A stretch of 64,000 nucleotides of DNA from Rhizobium bangladeshense (GTDB lineage Bacteria > Pseudomonadota > Alphaproteobacteria > Rhizobiales > Rhizobiaceae): assembly GCF_017357245.1 (NCBI RefSeq), contig NZ_CP071612.1, positions 995,001-1,059,000 on the forward strand. The letters are read 5' to 3'. Made by a program: the position numbers and the translations under genes. This document shows, piece after piece, positions 8,718-17,883 of the stretch (position 1 is its first letter; every line of letters starts with the position of its first letter). The notes under the pieces are model-generated. The model made no database searches. It was not told where the DNA came from and worked only from the letters and a program-made list of their open reading frames with translations.

Positions 8718-9620
8718 ATGATATCGCGCAGACTGCTTCTCTCCGTCGCCGCACTGTCCGCACTGACGGCTCTGTCGGCCGCACCCGCCTCGGCCGAAAC
8801 GCTGAAGGTTGTGGCGTCCTTCACCGTGCTTGCCGATGTCGTCAGAGAGGTTGGCGGCGACCATGTGAAGGTGACGAGCCTTGTCGGCCCGAATGGCGAT
8901 CCCCACGAGTTCGAGCCGTCGCCGGCCGACGCCAGGAATTTGAAAGCGGCGCAAGTCACCTTCGTCAGCGGCGAAGGGCTGGAAGGCTGGATGGACCGGC
9001 TGATCACCGCCTCGGGCTACAAGGGCAAGCCGGTCACTGTCTCCGAGGGCATCGCCACCCGCACCATGGAAGAGGACGGCGCCGAGATCACTGACCCGCA
9101 TGTCTGGAACAGCCCCGTCAACGTCAAGGTCTGGGTGGCCAATATAGAAAAGGCGCTGTCGGCGGCCGATCCCGCCGATGCCGCCGCCTTCAAGGCCAAT
9201 GCCGAGAGATACACGAAAACGCTCGACGGTCTGAACGCCTATGCCCATTCGAAATTCGACAAGATCCCCGACGACCGCCGCAAGGTGCTGACCAGCCACG
9301 ATGCCTTCGGCTATTTCGGCCGTGAATATGATGTCAGCTTCCTCGCGCCGCTCGGCCTTTCCACCGAAAGCGAAGCTTCTGCCGCCGACGTCGCCAAGCT
9401 GATCGACCAGATCAAGAGCGAGCGCGTAAAGGCCTATTTCTTTGAGAATTCCAACGATCCGCGCCTTGTCAAGCAGGTGGCCAAGGCCACTGGCGCCGCG
9501 CCCGGCGGCGAGCTCTATGTCGAATCGCTTTCCGATGCCAAGGGCCCGGCGCCGACCTATGAGAAGATGTTCCGCTACAATGTCGACCAACTCGCCGCCG
9601 CCATGGCGAAATCGAGCTGA
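8718..9620 (+). CDS. zinc ABC transporter substrate-binding protein (AztC-like)
   Basis: This 300-residue periplasmic cluster A-I metal-binding protein has a signal peptide ending near APASA-E. Likely metal ligands are H63 (GDPHEFEPSP), H128 (TDPHVWNSP) and H194 (TSHDAFGYF). A histidine in the third position points to zinc; Mn-binding relatives have Glu there. The fourth ligand, usually Asp in a YVDSL-type segment, appears as Glu (YVESLSDAKGPAPTY). The long His-rich loop of ZnuA is absent. AAGGAG precedes the ATG. No aztD-type chaperone gene follows; the next gene is on the other strand. Confidence 0.9.
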   Translation: MISRRLLLSVAALSALTALSAAPASAETLKVVASFTVLADVVREVGGDHVKVTSLVGPNGDPHEFEPSPADARNLKAAQVTFVSGEGLEGWMDRLITASGYKGKPVTVSEGIATRTMEEDGAEITDPHVWNSPVNVKVWVANIEKALSAADPADAAAFKANAERYTKTLDGLNAYAHSKFDKIPDDRRKVLTSHDAFGYFGREYDVSFLAPLGLSTESEASAADVAKLIDQIKSERVKAYFFENSNDPRLVKQVAKATGAAPGGELYVESLSDAKGPAPTYEKMFRYNVDQLAAAMAKSS

Positions 9621-9653
9621 GGATCGAGGCGTCGGGGGTCGTGCGCCGCTACG

Positions 9654-10346
9654 TTATCGGCGCTCGACACCCTTTGCCGCCAGGATATGGTCAACCGAGG
9701 CCGAAGTCAGAAACTCCGATAGCTGCCTGGCGGCTTCTGGGTCACGCGGATTGGCGCTGACGCCGATGGCGAAATCAATATAACTTTGCAGTTCTGCAGG
9801 AAACCTGCCGGCGAGCACGACTTCGGGAGCGGCCGCGAGAATTGACGTCACGGGAACAACTGCCAGCTCGGCCTCCCCACGGCCCACCGCCGACGCTGTC
9901 TGCCCTCCCGGTACGGCCACGAGCTTGGGCCGCACTTCTTCGGCTATTCCCAGACGATCCAGCAAACCGGAGAAGTAGCCGCCGCTGGTGCCGTCACTGG
10001 CGTAAGCGATCGTCTCGGCACTCTTCAATGCGTGCACGAAGGCGTCAACCGATCCCATGTCGAGTGGCCGGCTGCCCGCCTTTGCCGCCACACCCATCCC
10101 TACTCGGCCAAAGGCGACCTGGCTTGCCGCCTTGACCTTTCCCGTGGCAGTCAGGTCCTGAACCATGGACGGATTGATGATGACGAGGTCAAAAGCTTCC
10201 CCGGCCTCAATCTGTTTCTTGACTGTCGGATTGACTTCCCACTTGACCGTAACCGTCAGTCCCGTGGCGCTTTCGAACTGGGGAATGAGAGCAATGACGG
10301 CGGGCCGGACCGCGATAGCGCCAAAAAGCCGGATCTGCTGATGCAT
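9654..10346 (-). CDS. substrate-binding-domain protein, ModA-like, without signal peptide
   Basis: This 230-residue protein has the fold pattern of extracellular solute-binding proteins of the molybdate (ModA) group: IRLFGAIAVRPAVIALIPQF, the GEAFDLVIINPSMV segment, ASDGTSGGYFSGLLDRLGI and VVPVTSILA. It starts directly with MHQQIRLFG and has no signal peptide or lipobox. No transporter genes adjoin it. It could be a cytoplasmic ligand sensor, or a secreted protein annotated from the wrong start, although no upstream hydrophobic segment is visible. Its ligand is unknown. It converges with aztC. Confidence 0.7.
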   Translation of the reverse strand: MHQQIRLFGAIAVRPAVIALIPQFESATGLTVTVKWEVNPTVKKQIEAGEAFDLVIINPSMVQDLTATGKVKAASQVAFGRVGMGVAAKAGSRPLDMGSVDAFVHALKSAETIAYASDGTSGGYFSGLLDRLGIAEEVRPKLVAVPGGQTASAVGRGEAELAVVPVTSILAAAPEVVLAGRFPAELQSYIDFAIGVSANPRDPEAARQLSEFLTSASVDHILAAKGVERR

Positions 10347-10423
10347 GGCCCAACCTGAAATCGGTCGAAACGACCGTCCCTACGATACGGATCCCAGCTG
10401 CGTTCCGCAACTGCCGGCCGCCC

Positions 10424-10732
10424 TCACAGATTGAGGTCGAAGACCAGGATGCCGGCAAGACCGCCATCCGTCGAGGAGACGATACGCTCGCCGACGGCCA
10501 CATGGGCGGGATGGACGAGATAGGCATCGCGCGCTTCGGCGCTTTCAAAGGTCACGGCAAAACCATCGACGAAGCCGGCATGCAGCCCTTCGGGCGAAAC
10601 ATTCGGCCCGTATTTGATATCCAATATGCCGGGGATGACTTGTTTCAGCGCGACGATCGCGTCAAACAGTGATTGCTTGTCGTCCATCGTCAGCGCCGTC
10701 TTCAGCCGCAGGAACACGCAGTGCAGGATCAT
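10424..10732 (-). CDS. Dabb (stress-responsive alpha-beta barrel) domain protein
   Basis: This 102-residue protein is a single ferredoxin-like Dabb domain. Features are ILHCVFLRLKTALT, the conserved IPGILDIKYGPNVSPEGL segment and the HPAHVAVGERIVSS segment. Members form dimeric barrels and act as small oxygenases, cyclases or stress proteins; the role here is unknown. The ATG at 10732 follows GGAGGACC and directly precedes the domain. A longer frame to 10765 is less likely. Confidence 0.85.
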   Translation of the reverse strand: MILHCVFLRLKTALTMDDKQSLFDAIVALKQVIPGILDIKYGPNVSPEGLHAGFVDGFAVTFESAEARDAYLVHPAHVAVGERIVSSTDGGLAGILVFDLNL

Positions 10733-10825
10733 TATGGTCCTCCCGATTTTCTGTGTCGGCAGCATAGCGGCGAAAGCCGGGACGGCAACGGGATTTATTT
10801 TTGCGCAGGCCGGATGAGGACAGAC

Positions 10826-11245
10826 TTACATCTGGTCGGTCGCGGCCGGGTCGCGGTTATAGATCTTGCGGACGAGTTCCCGGGCATTCGCACGGGCTTC
10901 GTCTTTCTGTGCCGGCGTCATCGGCCGGCAGGTGTGGCGGAGGTTGGATGAATCGAGCACGGTGGCAGCGCCGGAATTGGCGATGACGAGGTGCCAGCTG
11001 CAGGCGGCGACCTTGTCAATGACAACCGCGTCACGGCATCCGGAAGACAGGCAGAAGGCCACGGTCTGTTGAGCGGCGTGATTGCCTTTCAGCGCCTGCT
11101 GCAGCGCCGCCGCGAATTCGGCGGTCCATCGCTCGCAATGCTTCGCTCCAGGCTGGCAGGCTTTGGTGACGGGTTTAGTTTCGCCGGCCTCGAGCGGCGA
11201 GACGAAAAGGGCGCCGATCGAAACAGCGAGCAGAAGCTTGAGCAT
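10826..11245 (-). CDS. secreted cysteine-containing protein of unknown function
   Basis: This 139-residue protein starts with a clear signal peptide (LKLLLAVSIGALFVSPLEAG). The mature part has several cysteines in segments such as KACQPGAKHCERW, FCLSSGCRDAVV and HTCRPMTPAQ, which suggests a disulfide-bonded periplasmic protein. I do not recognise the family. The upstream extension to 11305 has no hydrophobic start, so the ATG at 11245 is preferred. Confidence 0.7.
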   Translation of the reverse strand: MLKLLLAVSIGALFVSPLEAGETKPVTKACQPGAKHCERWTAEFAAALQQALKGNHAAQQTVAFCLSSGCRDAVVIDKVAACSWHLVIANSGAATVLDSSNLRHTCRPMTPAQKDEARANARELVRKIYNRDPAATDQM

Positions 11246-11353
11246 CAAATTTTCCTTATGTGATGACACAGAGGCGCATAGCGCCCTTCGTTGGTCAACG
11301 ACCATTCATGGTGAGCGGAGCGCCCGGCAAGCGGTCGGGCTCCCCTGGACCGC

Positions 11354-14266
11354 TCACGCCCGTTTCGTGAGTGGAAACCGGTCGCGAAGCAGCCGCAGTA
11401 CCGATTCCGAGGGCATCGGCGGGCCGAAGAGATAGCTCTGCCCGTAGCTGCAGCCCATTTTGGCAAGCTCGATCGCGTCCTCGTTGGATTCGATGCCCTC
11501 TGCCACCACCTTCATCTCCAGCTCGCGCGCCATCGATATCACCGATCGGAGCACGGTCGCCTTCTTGTCGCTGCTGTCGCGCACCAGCGCCTTGTCGAGT
11601 TTGATCGTGTCGAAGGGGAAGCGGGTGAGGTAGGCAAGCGAGGAATAGCCGGTGCCAAAATCGTCGAGCGCCAGGCCGATGCCGGCCTCCTTCAGCTTCT
11701 GCAGCACGAGACGGGCCTGTTCCGGGTTTTCCATCACCATGGATTCCGTCAGTTCCAGCTTGAGCCGCGAGGGCGTGCAATGGGTCTTGGCGAGAACCGA
11801 ACGCACGTCGTCATAAAGCTCGTTGTTGAGCAGTTGCACGCTCGACAGGTTGATCGACACGAAGATCGGCAGTTCGCCGGTCTGGTTCTGCCAGCTCATC
11901 AGGTCGTTGGTCGCCTGTTCGAGCGCGAACATTCCGAGCGCGCCGATGATGTCGGACGCCTCGGCAAGCGGAATGAATTCCGACGGCGGGATGTTGCCGC
12001 GCTTCGGATGTTCCCAGCGCATCAGCGCTTCGAAGCCGGCGACCTCCACATCCTCCAGTCGGGCGATCGGCTGGTAGACCATCGACAATTCCTTGCGCTC
12101 GATGGCGCGGCGCAGGTCCGTTTCGAGCTGCAGCCGGTCGGTGCCGAAGTCGCGGAAGGCCGGCTGGAACGGCTCGACGCGGTTGCCGCCGGCCCGTTTC
12201 GCCCGGTACATGGCGAGCTCCGCATCACTGAGCAGGCCGCTGGCGCTTTCCTGCTGGTCCACCCAGGAGGCAAGCCCGATCGAGGCCGTCAGGATGATCT
12301 CGCGATTGGAGAAGTTGATCGGCACCATGATCGCCTTGCTGACCGCATCGGCGAAATCGGCGACCTTGGCCGGATTGTGCTCGGACACCAGGATGAGGCC
12401 GAACTGGTCGCCGGCAAGACGCGCCAGCGTGTCCTGCGGCTTCATCAGGCGGCGCAGGCGCCGCGTCAGCGCAATCAGAATGTTGTCGCCGGCGGCAACA
12501 CCGAGTGAATCGTTGACCAGCTTATAGCGGTCGATGTCGATCACCATCACCGTCGGGCGCAGCGTCTCGCCGCCCGGCGCCAACGCCAGCACGGCCTGCA
12601 GCCGGTCGAGGAAGACCTGCCGGTTCGGAAGTCCGGTCAGATTGTCGTGCAATGCGTCATGCAGCAGCCGCTCGACCGAATTCTTCTGCTCGGTGACGTC
12701 GACGATCGTGCCGACGCAGCGGATGATCTCGCCGTTGGAGCCGAGCACTGGCCGGGCCCGGATCAGCAGCCAGTGGAAATGCCCGTCCTCGGCCCTGATG
12801 CGGAATTCATGGTTCAGCCGGCCGCGCCGGTGCTCGAGCAGCACGTCGAGGGTAGCGCGGAAGCGGTCGCGGTCGTCAGGATGGAGCCGCGGCAGCCAGT
12901 TGCGTGCAGCCCCGTGCATCGTGCCGGGGGAGAGGCCGAGCTTGACCGAGACGTCAGGGATGGTGACGACGCGATCGCGCGCCACGTCCCAGTCCCACAC
13001 CATGTCGCCGGAGCCGGTCAGTGCCAGCGATTGCCGCTCGAGATCGGAAAACAGCCCCTGCTGGAAGGCGCCGCCGGCAAAGGCGTGCTGCATGACGGTG
13101 AAGCCGATCAAGAGCACGATCAGCACGAGGCCGCCGCCGAGCGCCGGCTGGATGATGTCGTTGTCGAGCCGGCCTGTAACGGTCAGCCACGCCCCGAACA
13201 GCCAGACGAGCGTCAGGGCCCAGGCCGGCACCAGCAGGATCGCGCGGTCGTAGCGGTTGAAGCCGAGATAGATGATCAAAAGCAGGCCGGTCGCCGCCGT
13301 CAGTGCGAAGGAGAGCCTGGCGATGCCGGCGGCGATAGACGGATCGTAGATCGCCACGCCGAAGAGCAGGGCAAGGCCGAGCACCCAGGCGAGCGTGGCG
13401 TAGCCGAGATGCGCGTGCCAGCGGTTGAGGTTCAGATAGGTGAAGAGGAAGATGACGAAACTCGAGGCGAGCGCAACTTCAGCGCAGGCCCGCCATATTC
13501 GCTGGTCGGCCGAGGCGACGCTGATGAGCTTGCCGAGAAAGCCGAAATCGACGCAGATATAGCCGAGCACCGCCCAAGCGAGCGCCGCCGTCGCCGGCAG
13601 CATGGAGGTGCCTTTGACGACGAAGAGGATGGTCAGGAACACGGCGAGAAGGCCGGCAATGCCGAGCACGATGCCGCGATAGAGCGTGAAGGCGTTGATC
13701 GTATCCTTGTAGGCGTTCGGTTCCCAAAGATAGATCTGCGGCAGTTCCGGCGTCGACAATTCGGCGACGAAGGTGATGACGGCGCCCGGGTTCAGCGTAA
13801 TGCGGAAGACGTCGGCTTCGTCGCTCGGCTGCCGGTCGAGCGCAAAGCCTTCGCTAGGGGTGATGGCGATGATGCGCTGGGAGCCGAGATCCGGCCAGAA
13901 GAGCTTGGAATTGACCAGACGGAAATGCGGCGCGACGATAACGCGCTCCAGCTGTTCCTCCGAGACGTTGGCGAGCGCAAAGACCGCCCAGTCGCCCTGA
14001 TGGTTTTCCGAACTCGCCCTGACCTCGATGCGCCGGCGGATGCCGTCGGCGCCGGCCGCCGTCGACACCTGGAAGGCCTCGCCCTGATTGGCATAGATCT
14101 CCGTTGTCGCCGTCAGGTCGAGCGCGGTATCGTCACGGGAAATCTTCACCGGTTCGGCCGCCTTGGTAACGCCCGCCGAAAGGGCGAAGACCGCCAGGAA
14201 AAGGGCTGCGATCACCGCGATCACTCGTCCGGACGGTGACGTGGGCAGCATGCTGTTTCTGGTCAT
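11354..14266 (-). CDS. membrane-bound PAS-GGDEF-EAL protein (c-di-GMP phosphodiesterase)
   Basis: This 970-residue protein has a signal-like N-terminal helix and a periplasmic domain of about 150 residues. About seven transmembrane helices follow (residues 195-410), then a PAS domain (about 420-545), a GGDEF domain (about 550-700) and an EAL domain (about 715-955). The GGDEF motif is degenerate (LARLAGDQFGLIL), so cyclase activity is unlikely. The EAL motif is intact (GFEALMRWEHP), as are LELTES, DDFGTGYSS and the VVAEGIE segment, which suggests an active c-di-GMP phosphodiesterase. It is the last gene of a run starting at thrC, and its ATG overlaps the GNAT stop codon (ATGA). Confidence 0.9.
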   Translation of the reverse strand: MTRNSMLPTSPSGRVIAVIAALFLAVFALSAGVTKAAEPVKISRDDTALDLTATTEIYANQGEAFQVSTAAGADGIRRRIEVRASSENHQGDWAVFALANVSEEQLERVIVAPHFRLVNSKLFWPDLGSQRIIAITPSEGFALDRQPSDEADVFRITLNPGAVITFVAELSTPELPQIYLWEPNAYKDTINAFTLYRGIVLGIAGLLAVFLTILFVVKGTSMLPATAALAWAVLGYICVDFGFLGKLISVASADQRIWRACAEVALASSFVIFLFTYLNLNRWHAHLGYATLAWVLGLALLFGVAIYDPSIAAGIARLSFALTAATGLLLIIYLGFNRYDRAILLVPAWALTLVWLFGAWLTVTGRLDNDIIQPALGGGLVLIVLLIGFTVMQHAFAGGAFQQGLFSDLERQSLALTGSGDMVWDWDVARDRVVTIPDVSVKLGLSPGTMHGAARNWLPRLHPDDRDRFRATLDVLLEHRRGRLNHEFRIRAEDGHFHWLLIRARPVLGSNGEIIRCVGTIVDVTEQKNSVERLLHDALHDNLTGLPNRQVFLDRLQAVLALAPGGETLRPTVMVIDIDRYKLVNDSLGVAAGDNILIALTRRLRRLMKPQDTLARLAGDQFGLILVSEHNPAKVADFADAVSKAIMVPINFSNREIILTASIGLASWVDQQESASGLLSDAELAMYRAKRAGGNRVEPFQPAFRDFGTDRLQLETDLRRAIERKELSMVYQPIARLEDVEVAGFEALMRWEHPKRGNIPPSEFIPLAEASDIIGALGMFALEQATNDLMSWQNQTGELPIFVSINLSSVQLLNNELYDDVRSVLAKTHCTPSRLKLELTESMVMENPEQARLVLQKLKEAGIGLALDDFGTGYSSLAYLTRFPFDTIKLDKALVRDSSDKKATVLRSVISMARELEMKVVAEGIESNEDAIELAKMGCSYGQSYLFGPPMPSESVLRLLRDRFPLTKRA

Positions 14267-14877
14267 CGGCTGTCGGTTTTCCTGCCTTTATCCGTATCGG
14301 TGGCGAGCCGTGAGAACATCACGTGGTCGTGCCACTGACCGTTGATCTTCAAGTATCCGCGCAGATAGCCTTCCCGCTGAAACCCGGCCTTTTCAAGCAG
14401 ACGCATGCTGCGCGTGTTATCTGGAATACAGGCTGCTTCAATACGGTGCAACTCAAGCCCGGAGAAGATGTAAGGAATAACCAACTGAAGCGCGGCGTAC
14501 ATATGGCCCTGGCCGGCATGGCGTTCGCCCATCCAGTAGCCGATCATGCAGCTTTGTGCCGCACCCCTCCTGATGTAGCCGATGGTGATGCCGCCGACGA
14601 GAGTTCGGTTTTCCTTGAGGAAGATGAACAGCGGGATCGCCTGACCGGAGGCATATTCCTGTTTGCCGCGGATAACGCGGGCGCGATAGGCGCCTTCCGT
14701 CAGCTCGTCGCGCCGCCAGGTCGGCTCCCAGGGTTCCAGGAATTTGCGGCTTTCGGCGCGCAGCCGGTGCCACTGGCTGAAATCCTGATAGCGCGGCAGG
14801 CGCAAGAGGTACCTGTCATTCTCCAGCTCTACCGCATCCGGCTGCCGCGACAGGAACCGAAACACCGATTTTGGCAT
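14263..14877 (-). CDS. GNAT acetyltransferase, RimJ/RimL-like
   Basis: This 204-residue acetyl-CoA-dependent N-acetyltransferase has YWMGERHAGQGHMYAAL (the acetyl-CoA pyrophosphate-binding region, R/Q-x-x-G-x-G/A variant) and ELHRIEAACIPDNTRSMRLL followed by EKAGFQREG, the hallmark of the RimJ/RimL group. These enzymes acetylate the N-terminus of ribosomal or other proteins. It lies 28 bp after the M16 peptidase gene and overlaps the EAL gene by ATGA, so it belongs to the thrC run. Confidence 0.92.
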   Translation of the reverse strand: MPKSVFRFLSRQPDAVELENDRYLLRLPRYQDFSQWHRLRAESRKFLEPWEPTWRRDELTEGAYRARVIRGKQEYASGQAIPLFIFLKENRTLVGGITIGYIRRGAAQSCMIGYWMGERHAGQGHMYAALQLVIPYIFSGLELHRIEAACIPDNTRSMRLLEKAGFQREGYLRGYLKINGQWHDHVMFSRLATDTDKGRKTDSR

Positions 14878-14905
14878 CGATCACTCCCGGCAGACGGACG
14901 TCGGC

Positions 14906-16201
14906 TCAGCTGGCCTGCATCGTCTTCGGCGCCGGGACCGAAAGCGAGGCAACGATGTCTTCCATCGGCGCGAGCTGCTCGAGCGGGCCGATCGCCGAAA
15001 GCGTCGGCACCGTGTCGTAGAACAGCCGGCCTGCGAGATCGGTCAGCCGCTCGATGGTGATGCCTTCCAGACGCTCCATCATCTCCGGATTGGAGATCGG
15101 CCGGCCGTAGAGCATCATCTGCCTGGCTATCTGGCCGGCGCGGGCAGCCGGGCTCTCCTGGCCCATCAGCAGCTGGGCGCGGATCTGGGCGCGGGCGCGT
15201 TCGATTTCCTTCTGGTGGATGGCATTGGCGGATTTATGCAGCTCGTCGATGATGACGGGCACCAGCTCCGGCAGGTTCTCGCCGCCGGTCGCGGCATGGA
15301 TGCCGAAGATGCCGGTGTCGGAAAAGCCCCAGTGGAAGGCATAGACGGAATAACAGAGGCCGCGGAATTCGCGCACTTCCTGGAACAGCCGTGACGACAT
15401 GCCGCCGCCGAGGATATTGGCGAGGATCTGCGAGCAATAGAAATCGCGGGCGTGGTAGGGCTTGCCCTCGAAGCCGAGCAGGATCTGCGCATCCATCAGG
15501 TCGCGCGATTCGCGCACGCTGCCGCCGATGTAACGCGCCGCTTCCATGACCGGCGGGGCGGATGGCGCGGTCGGCAGGCTGGCGAAACGATCCTCGACCA
15601 TGCGCAGGAATTCCTGATGATCGACCGCGCCGGTCGCCACCACGAACATGCGGTCGGTCGTGTAGTTGCGGCCGAGATAGGTGCGGATCTGCTGCGGCGT
15701 GAAGGAGACGACAGTCTCCGGTGTGCCGAGGATCGGCCGTCCGAGCGTCTGGTCGCGATAGGCGGCTTCGGAGAAGCGGTCGAACACCACGTCGTCGGGC
15801 GTGTCGTTGGCCGCGTTGATCTCCTGCAGGATCACCTGCTTCTCGCGCTCCAGCTCATCCTCCTCGAAGGCCGATTCCGTCAGGATGTCGGCGAGGATGT
15901 CGACGGCGAGCGGCACATGGTCCTTGAGCACGCGGGCATAATAGGAGGTCGTCTCGGTCGAGGTGGCGGCATTGACCTCGCCGCCCACATCCTCGATTTC
16001 CTCGGCGATCTGGCGGGCCGAGCGGCGCGCCGTGCCCTTGAAGGCCATGTGTTCGAGCAGGTGGGCGATACCGTGCTCGTCTTCCGTCTCGTTGCGCGAT
16101 CCCGATTTGATCCAGACTCCGAGCGCGACGCTTTCCAGGTGCGGCATGGTTTCTGTGACTACTGTCAGCCCGGATTTCAGCCGGGTGCACTCAACTGTCA
16201 T
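14906..16201 (-). CDS. M16 family zinc peptidase (processing-peptidase-like)
   Basis: This 431-residue protein is related to the beta subunit of mitochondrial processing peptidase. The inverted zinc motif HLLEH is at residues 47-51 in GIAHLLEHMAFKGT, and the downstream metal-ligand glutamate lies in the REKQVILQEI segment. The C-terminal half contains GGGMSSRLFQEVREFRGLCY. No signal peptide is visible. It starts 3 bp after the thrC stop codon, an arrangement common in rhizobia, and is probably co-transcribed with it. Confidence 0.93.
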   Translation of the reverse strand: MTVECTRLKSGLTVVTETMPHLESVALGVWIKSGSRNETEDEHGIAHLLEHMAFKGTARRSARQIAEEIEDVGGEVNAATSTETTSYYARVLKDHVPLAVDILADILTESAFEEDELEREKQVILQEINAANDTPDDVVFDRFSEAAYRDQTLGRPILGTPETVVSFTPQQIRTYLGRNYTTDRMFVVATGAVDHQEFLRMVEDRFASLPTAPSAPPVMEAARYIGGSVRESRDLMDAQILLGFEGKPYHARDFYCSQILANILGGGMSSRLFQEVREFRGLCYSVYAFHWGFSDTGIFGIHAATGGENLPELVPVIIDELHKSANAIHQKEIERARAQIRAQLLMGQESPAARAGQIARQMMLYGRPISNPEMMERLEGITIERLTDLAGRLFYDTVPTLSAIGPLEQLAPMEDIVASLSVPAPKTMQAS

Positions 16202-16204
16202 TGG

Positions 16205-17629
16205 CTATCTTTCTGCGCCTGCCGTCTTCTCGCTGCGGGCGTGATCGCCGATAAAGGTCTCAACGGCTTTCAGCTCCGGGTTGATAATCTGGAAACGCTC
16301 CTCCCTTTGCATCAGACCAGCAAGCCACGTCGGAAGCGCCGGGTCAATACCGCAGGCGGATTTTACGGCGGCGGGGAATTTCGCCGGATGCGCGGTCGCA
16401 AGCGTCACCATCGGCGTATTCGGCTTCTCTTTCCTGGCCGCGACGAAGACGCCGATCGCCGAATGCGGATCGAGGAGATAACCGGTCTCGGCATGGATTT
16501 GGCGGATCGTCTCGGCCACCTGCCTTTCGCTCGCGCGCCCGGCGCGGAAGTCGCGGCGGATCGCCTTCAAAGCCTCGGGAGCGATCTCGAAGCCGTTGGA
16601 TTGCTTGAGGCTCTCCATCGCCGCGCGCACCTTGGAGGCGTCGCGCCCATAGGCTTCGAACAGCAGCCGCTCGAAATTCGACGAGATCTGGATGTCCATA
16701 GACGGCGAGGTCGTCGCCTTGACGGCCTTCATGTCATAGCGGCCGGTCTTCAGCGTCCGCGCCAGGATGTCGTTCTCATTGGTGGCGATGACAAGCCGGT
16801 CAATCGGCAGGCCCATGCGCTTGGCGCAGTAGCCGGCGAAGATGTCGCCGAAATTGCCCGTGGGCACCGTGAACGAGATCTTCCGGTCGGGTGCGCCCAG
16901 CGCCACCGCCGCCGTGAAATAATAGACGATCTGGGCCATGATGCGCGCCCAGTTGATCGAATTGACGCCCGACAAATTCACCTTGTCGCGGAACGCCGCG
17001 TCGTTGAACATCGCCTTTACAAGGTTCTGGCAGTCGTCGAAATTGCCCTCGACGGCAAGCGCATAGACATTTGACGAGGTCGATGTCGTCATCTGCCGTT
17101 GCTGCACCGGCGAGACCTTGCCATGCGGGAAGAGGATGAAGATATCGGTGCGCTCGCGGCCGGCAAAGGCGTCGATCGCCGCCCCGCCGGTATCGCCCGA
17201 GGTGGCGCCGACGATCGTCGCCCTCTCGCCGCGCTTTTCCAGCGCATAATCCATCAGCCGGGCGAGCAGCTGCATCGCCACGTCCTTGAAGGCGAGGGTG
17301 GTGCCGTGGAAGAGTTCCATGACGAAGCTGTTCGGCCCCGTCTGCACGAGCGGCGCGATCGCCGGATGGCGGAAGGTGCCGTAGGCCTCGTCGATCATCG
17401 CCCGGAAGGTCGCCGCGGGGATCTCTCCGTTGGTGAAGGGCGACAGGATGGTGAAGGCGACATCCTGATAGCTTTTGCCACGCAGCGCACGGATTTCCTT
17501 CTTGGAAAGGCTCGGCCATTCACGGGGAACGTAGAGCCCGCCGTCGCGCGCCAGGCCCGTCAGCAGGGCGTCGCAAAAGCCGAGGGAAGGGGCCTCGCCG
17601 CGGGTCGAGATATAGTCCACGTTGGTCAT
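16205..17629 (-). CDS. thrC: threonine synthase
   Basis: This PLP enzyme converts O-phosphohomoserine to threonine. The 474-residue protein starts with YISTRGEAPSLGFCDALLTG, typical of the long bacterial/fungal ThrC type. K115 in FHGTTLAFKDVAMQ is the PLP lysine. VGATSGDTGGAAIDAF binds the cofactor phosphate. Its substrate is made by the thrB product at 1218-2183. It is the first gene of a probable operon with the M16 peptidase, GNAT and EAL genes. Confidence 0.96.
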   Translation of the reverse strand: MTNVDYISTRGEAPSLGFCDALLTGLARDGGLYVPREWPSLSKKEIRALRGKSYQDVAFTILSPFTNGEIPAATFRAMIDEAYGTFRHPAIAPLVQTGPNSFVMELFHGTTLAFKDVAMQLLARLMDYALEKRGERATIVGATSGDTGGAAIDAFAGRERTDIFILFPHGKVSPVQQRQMTTSTSSNVYALAVEGNFDDCQNLVKAMFNDAAFRDKVNLSGVNSINWARIMAQIVYYFTAAVALGAPDRKISFTVPTGNFGDIFAGYCAKRMGLPIDRLVIATNENDILARTLKTGRYDMKAVKATTSPSMDIQISSNFERLLFEAYGRDASKVRAAMESLKQSNGFEIAPEALKAIRRDFRAGRASERQVAETIRQIHAETGYLLDPHSAIGVFVAARKEKPNTPMVTLATAHPAKFPAAVKSACGIDPALPTWLAGLMQREERFQIINPELKAVETFIGDHARSEKTAGAER

Positions 17630-17883
17630 CCTTGATCTATCGCTGAAAGAAATCCGGCCGCTTTCTTTGCCGGAAACCGAGAAGGCGCGGGGGCTGCTGA
17701 CATACGATCGCCGTTATCTTGTTGAAGTTGCCCGCATCCGGCGGCGAAAAGTGCATCAAAACGGCGCGTACCCAATCGATTTTTGTTTGAGCCGCTGATA
17801 TAGACCATCGCAAACCGTCGTGAAAGGCCTCACGCAAAAGACATGGGGCCTCCAAGAAACGCTTGTGCAAGGGGTGGAATATC

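Noticed and set aside
12647..14239. 530-codon plus-strand frame opposite the PAS-GGDEF-EAL gene
   Set aside because: Low-complexity Arg/Glu/Gly-rich translation, a typical antisense shadow of a real gene.
15452..17074. 540-codon plus-strand frame opposite the M16 peptidase and thrC
   Set aside because: It spans the boundary of two real genes on the other strand and has no domain.
17630..17883. Riboswitch or threonine attenuator between thrC and the lipoprotein gene
   Set aside because: No leader peptide with Thr/Ile codons and no conserved aptamer-like pairing was visible.
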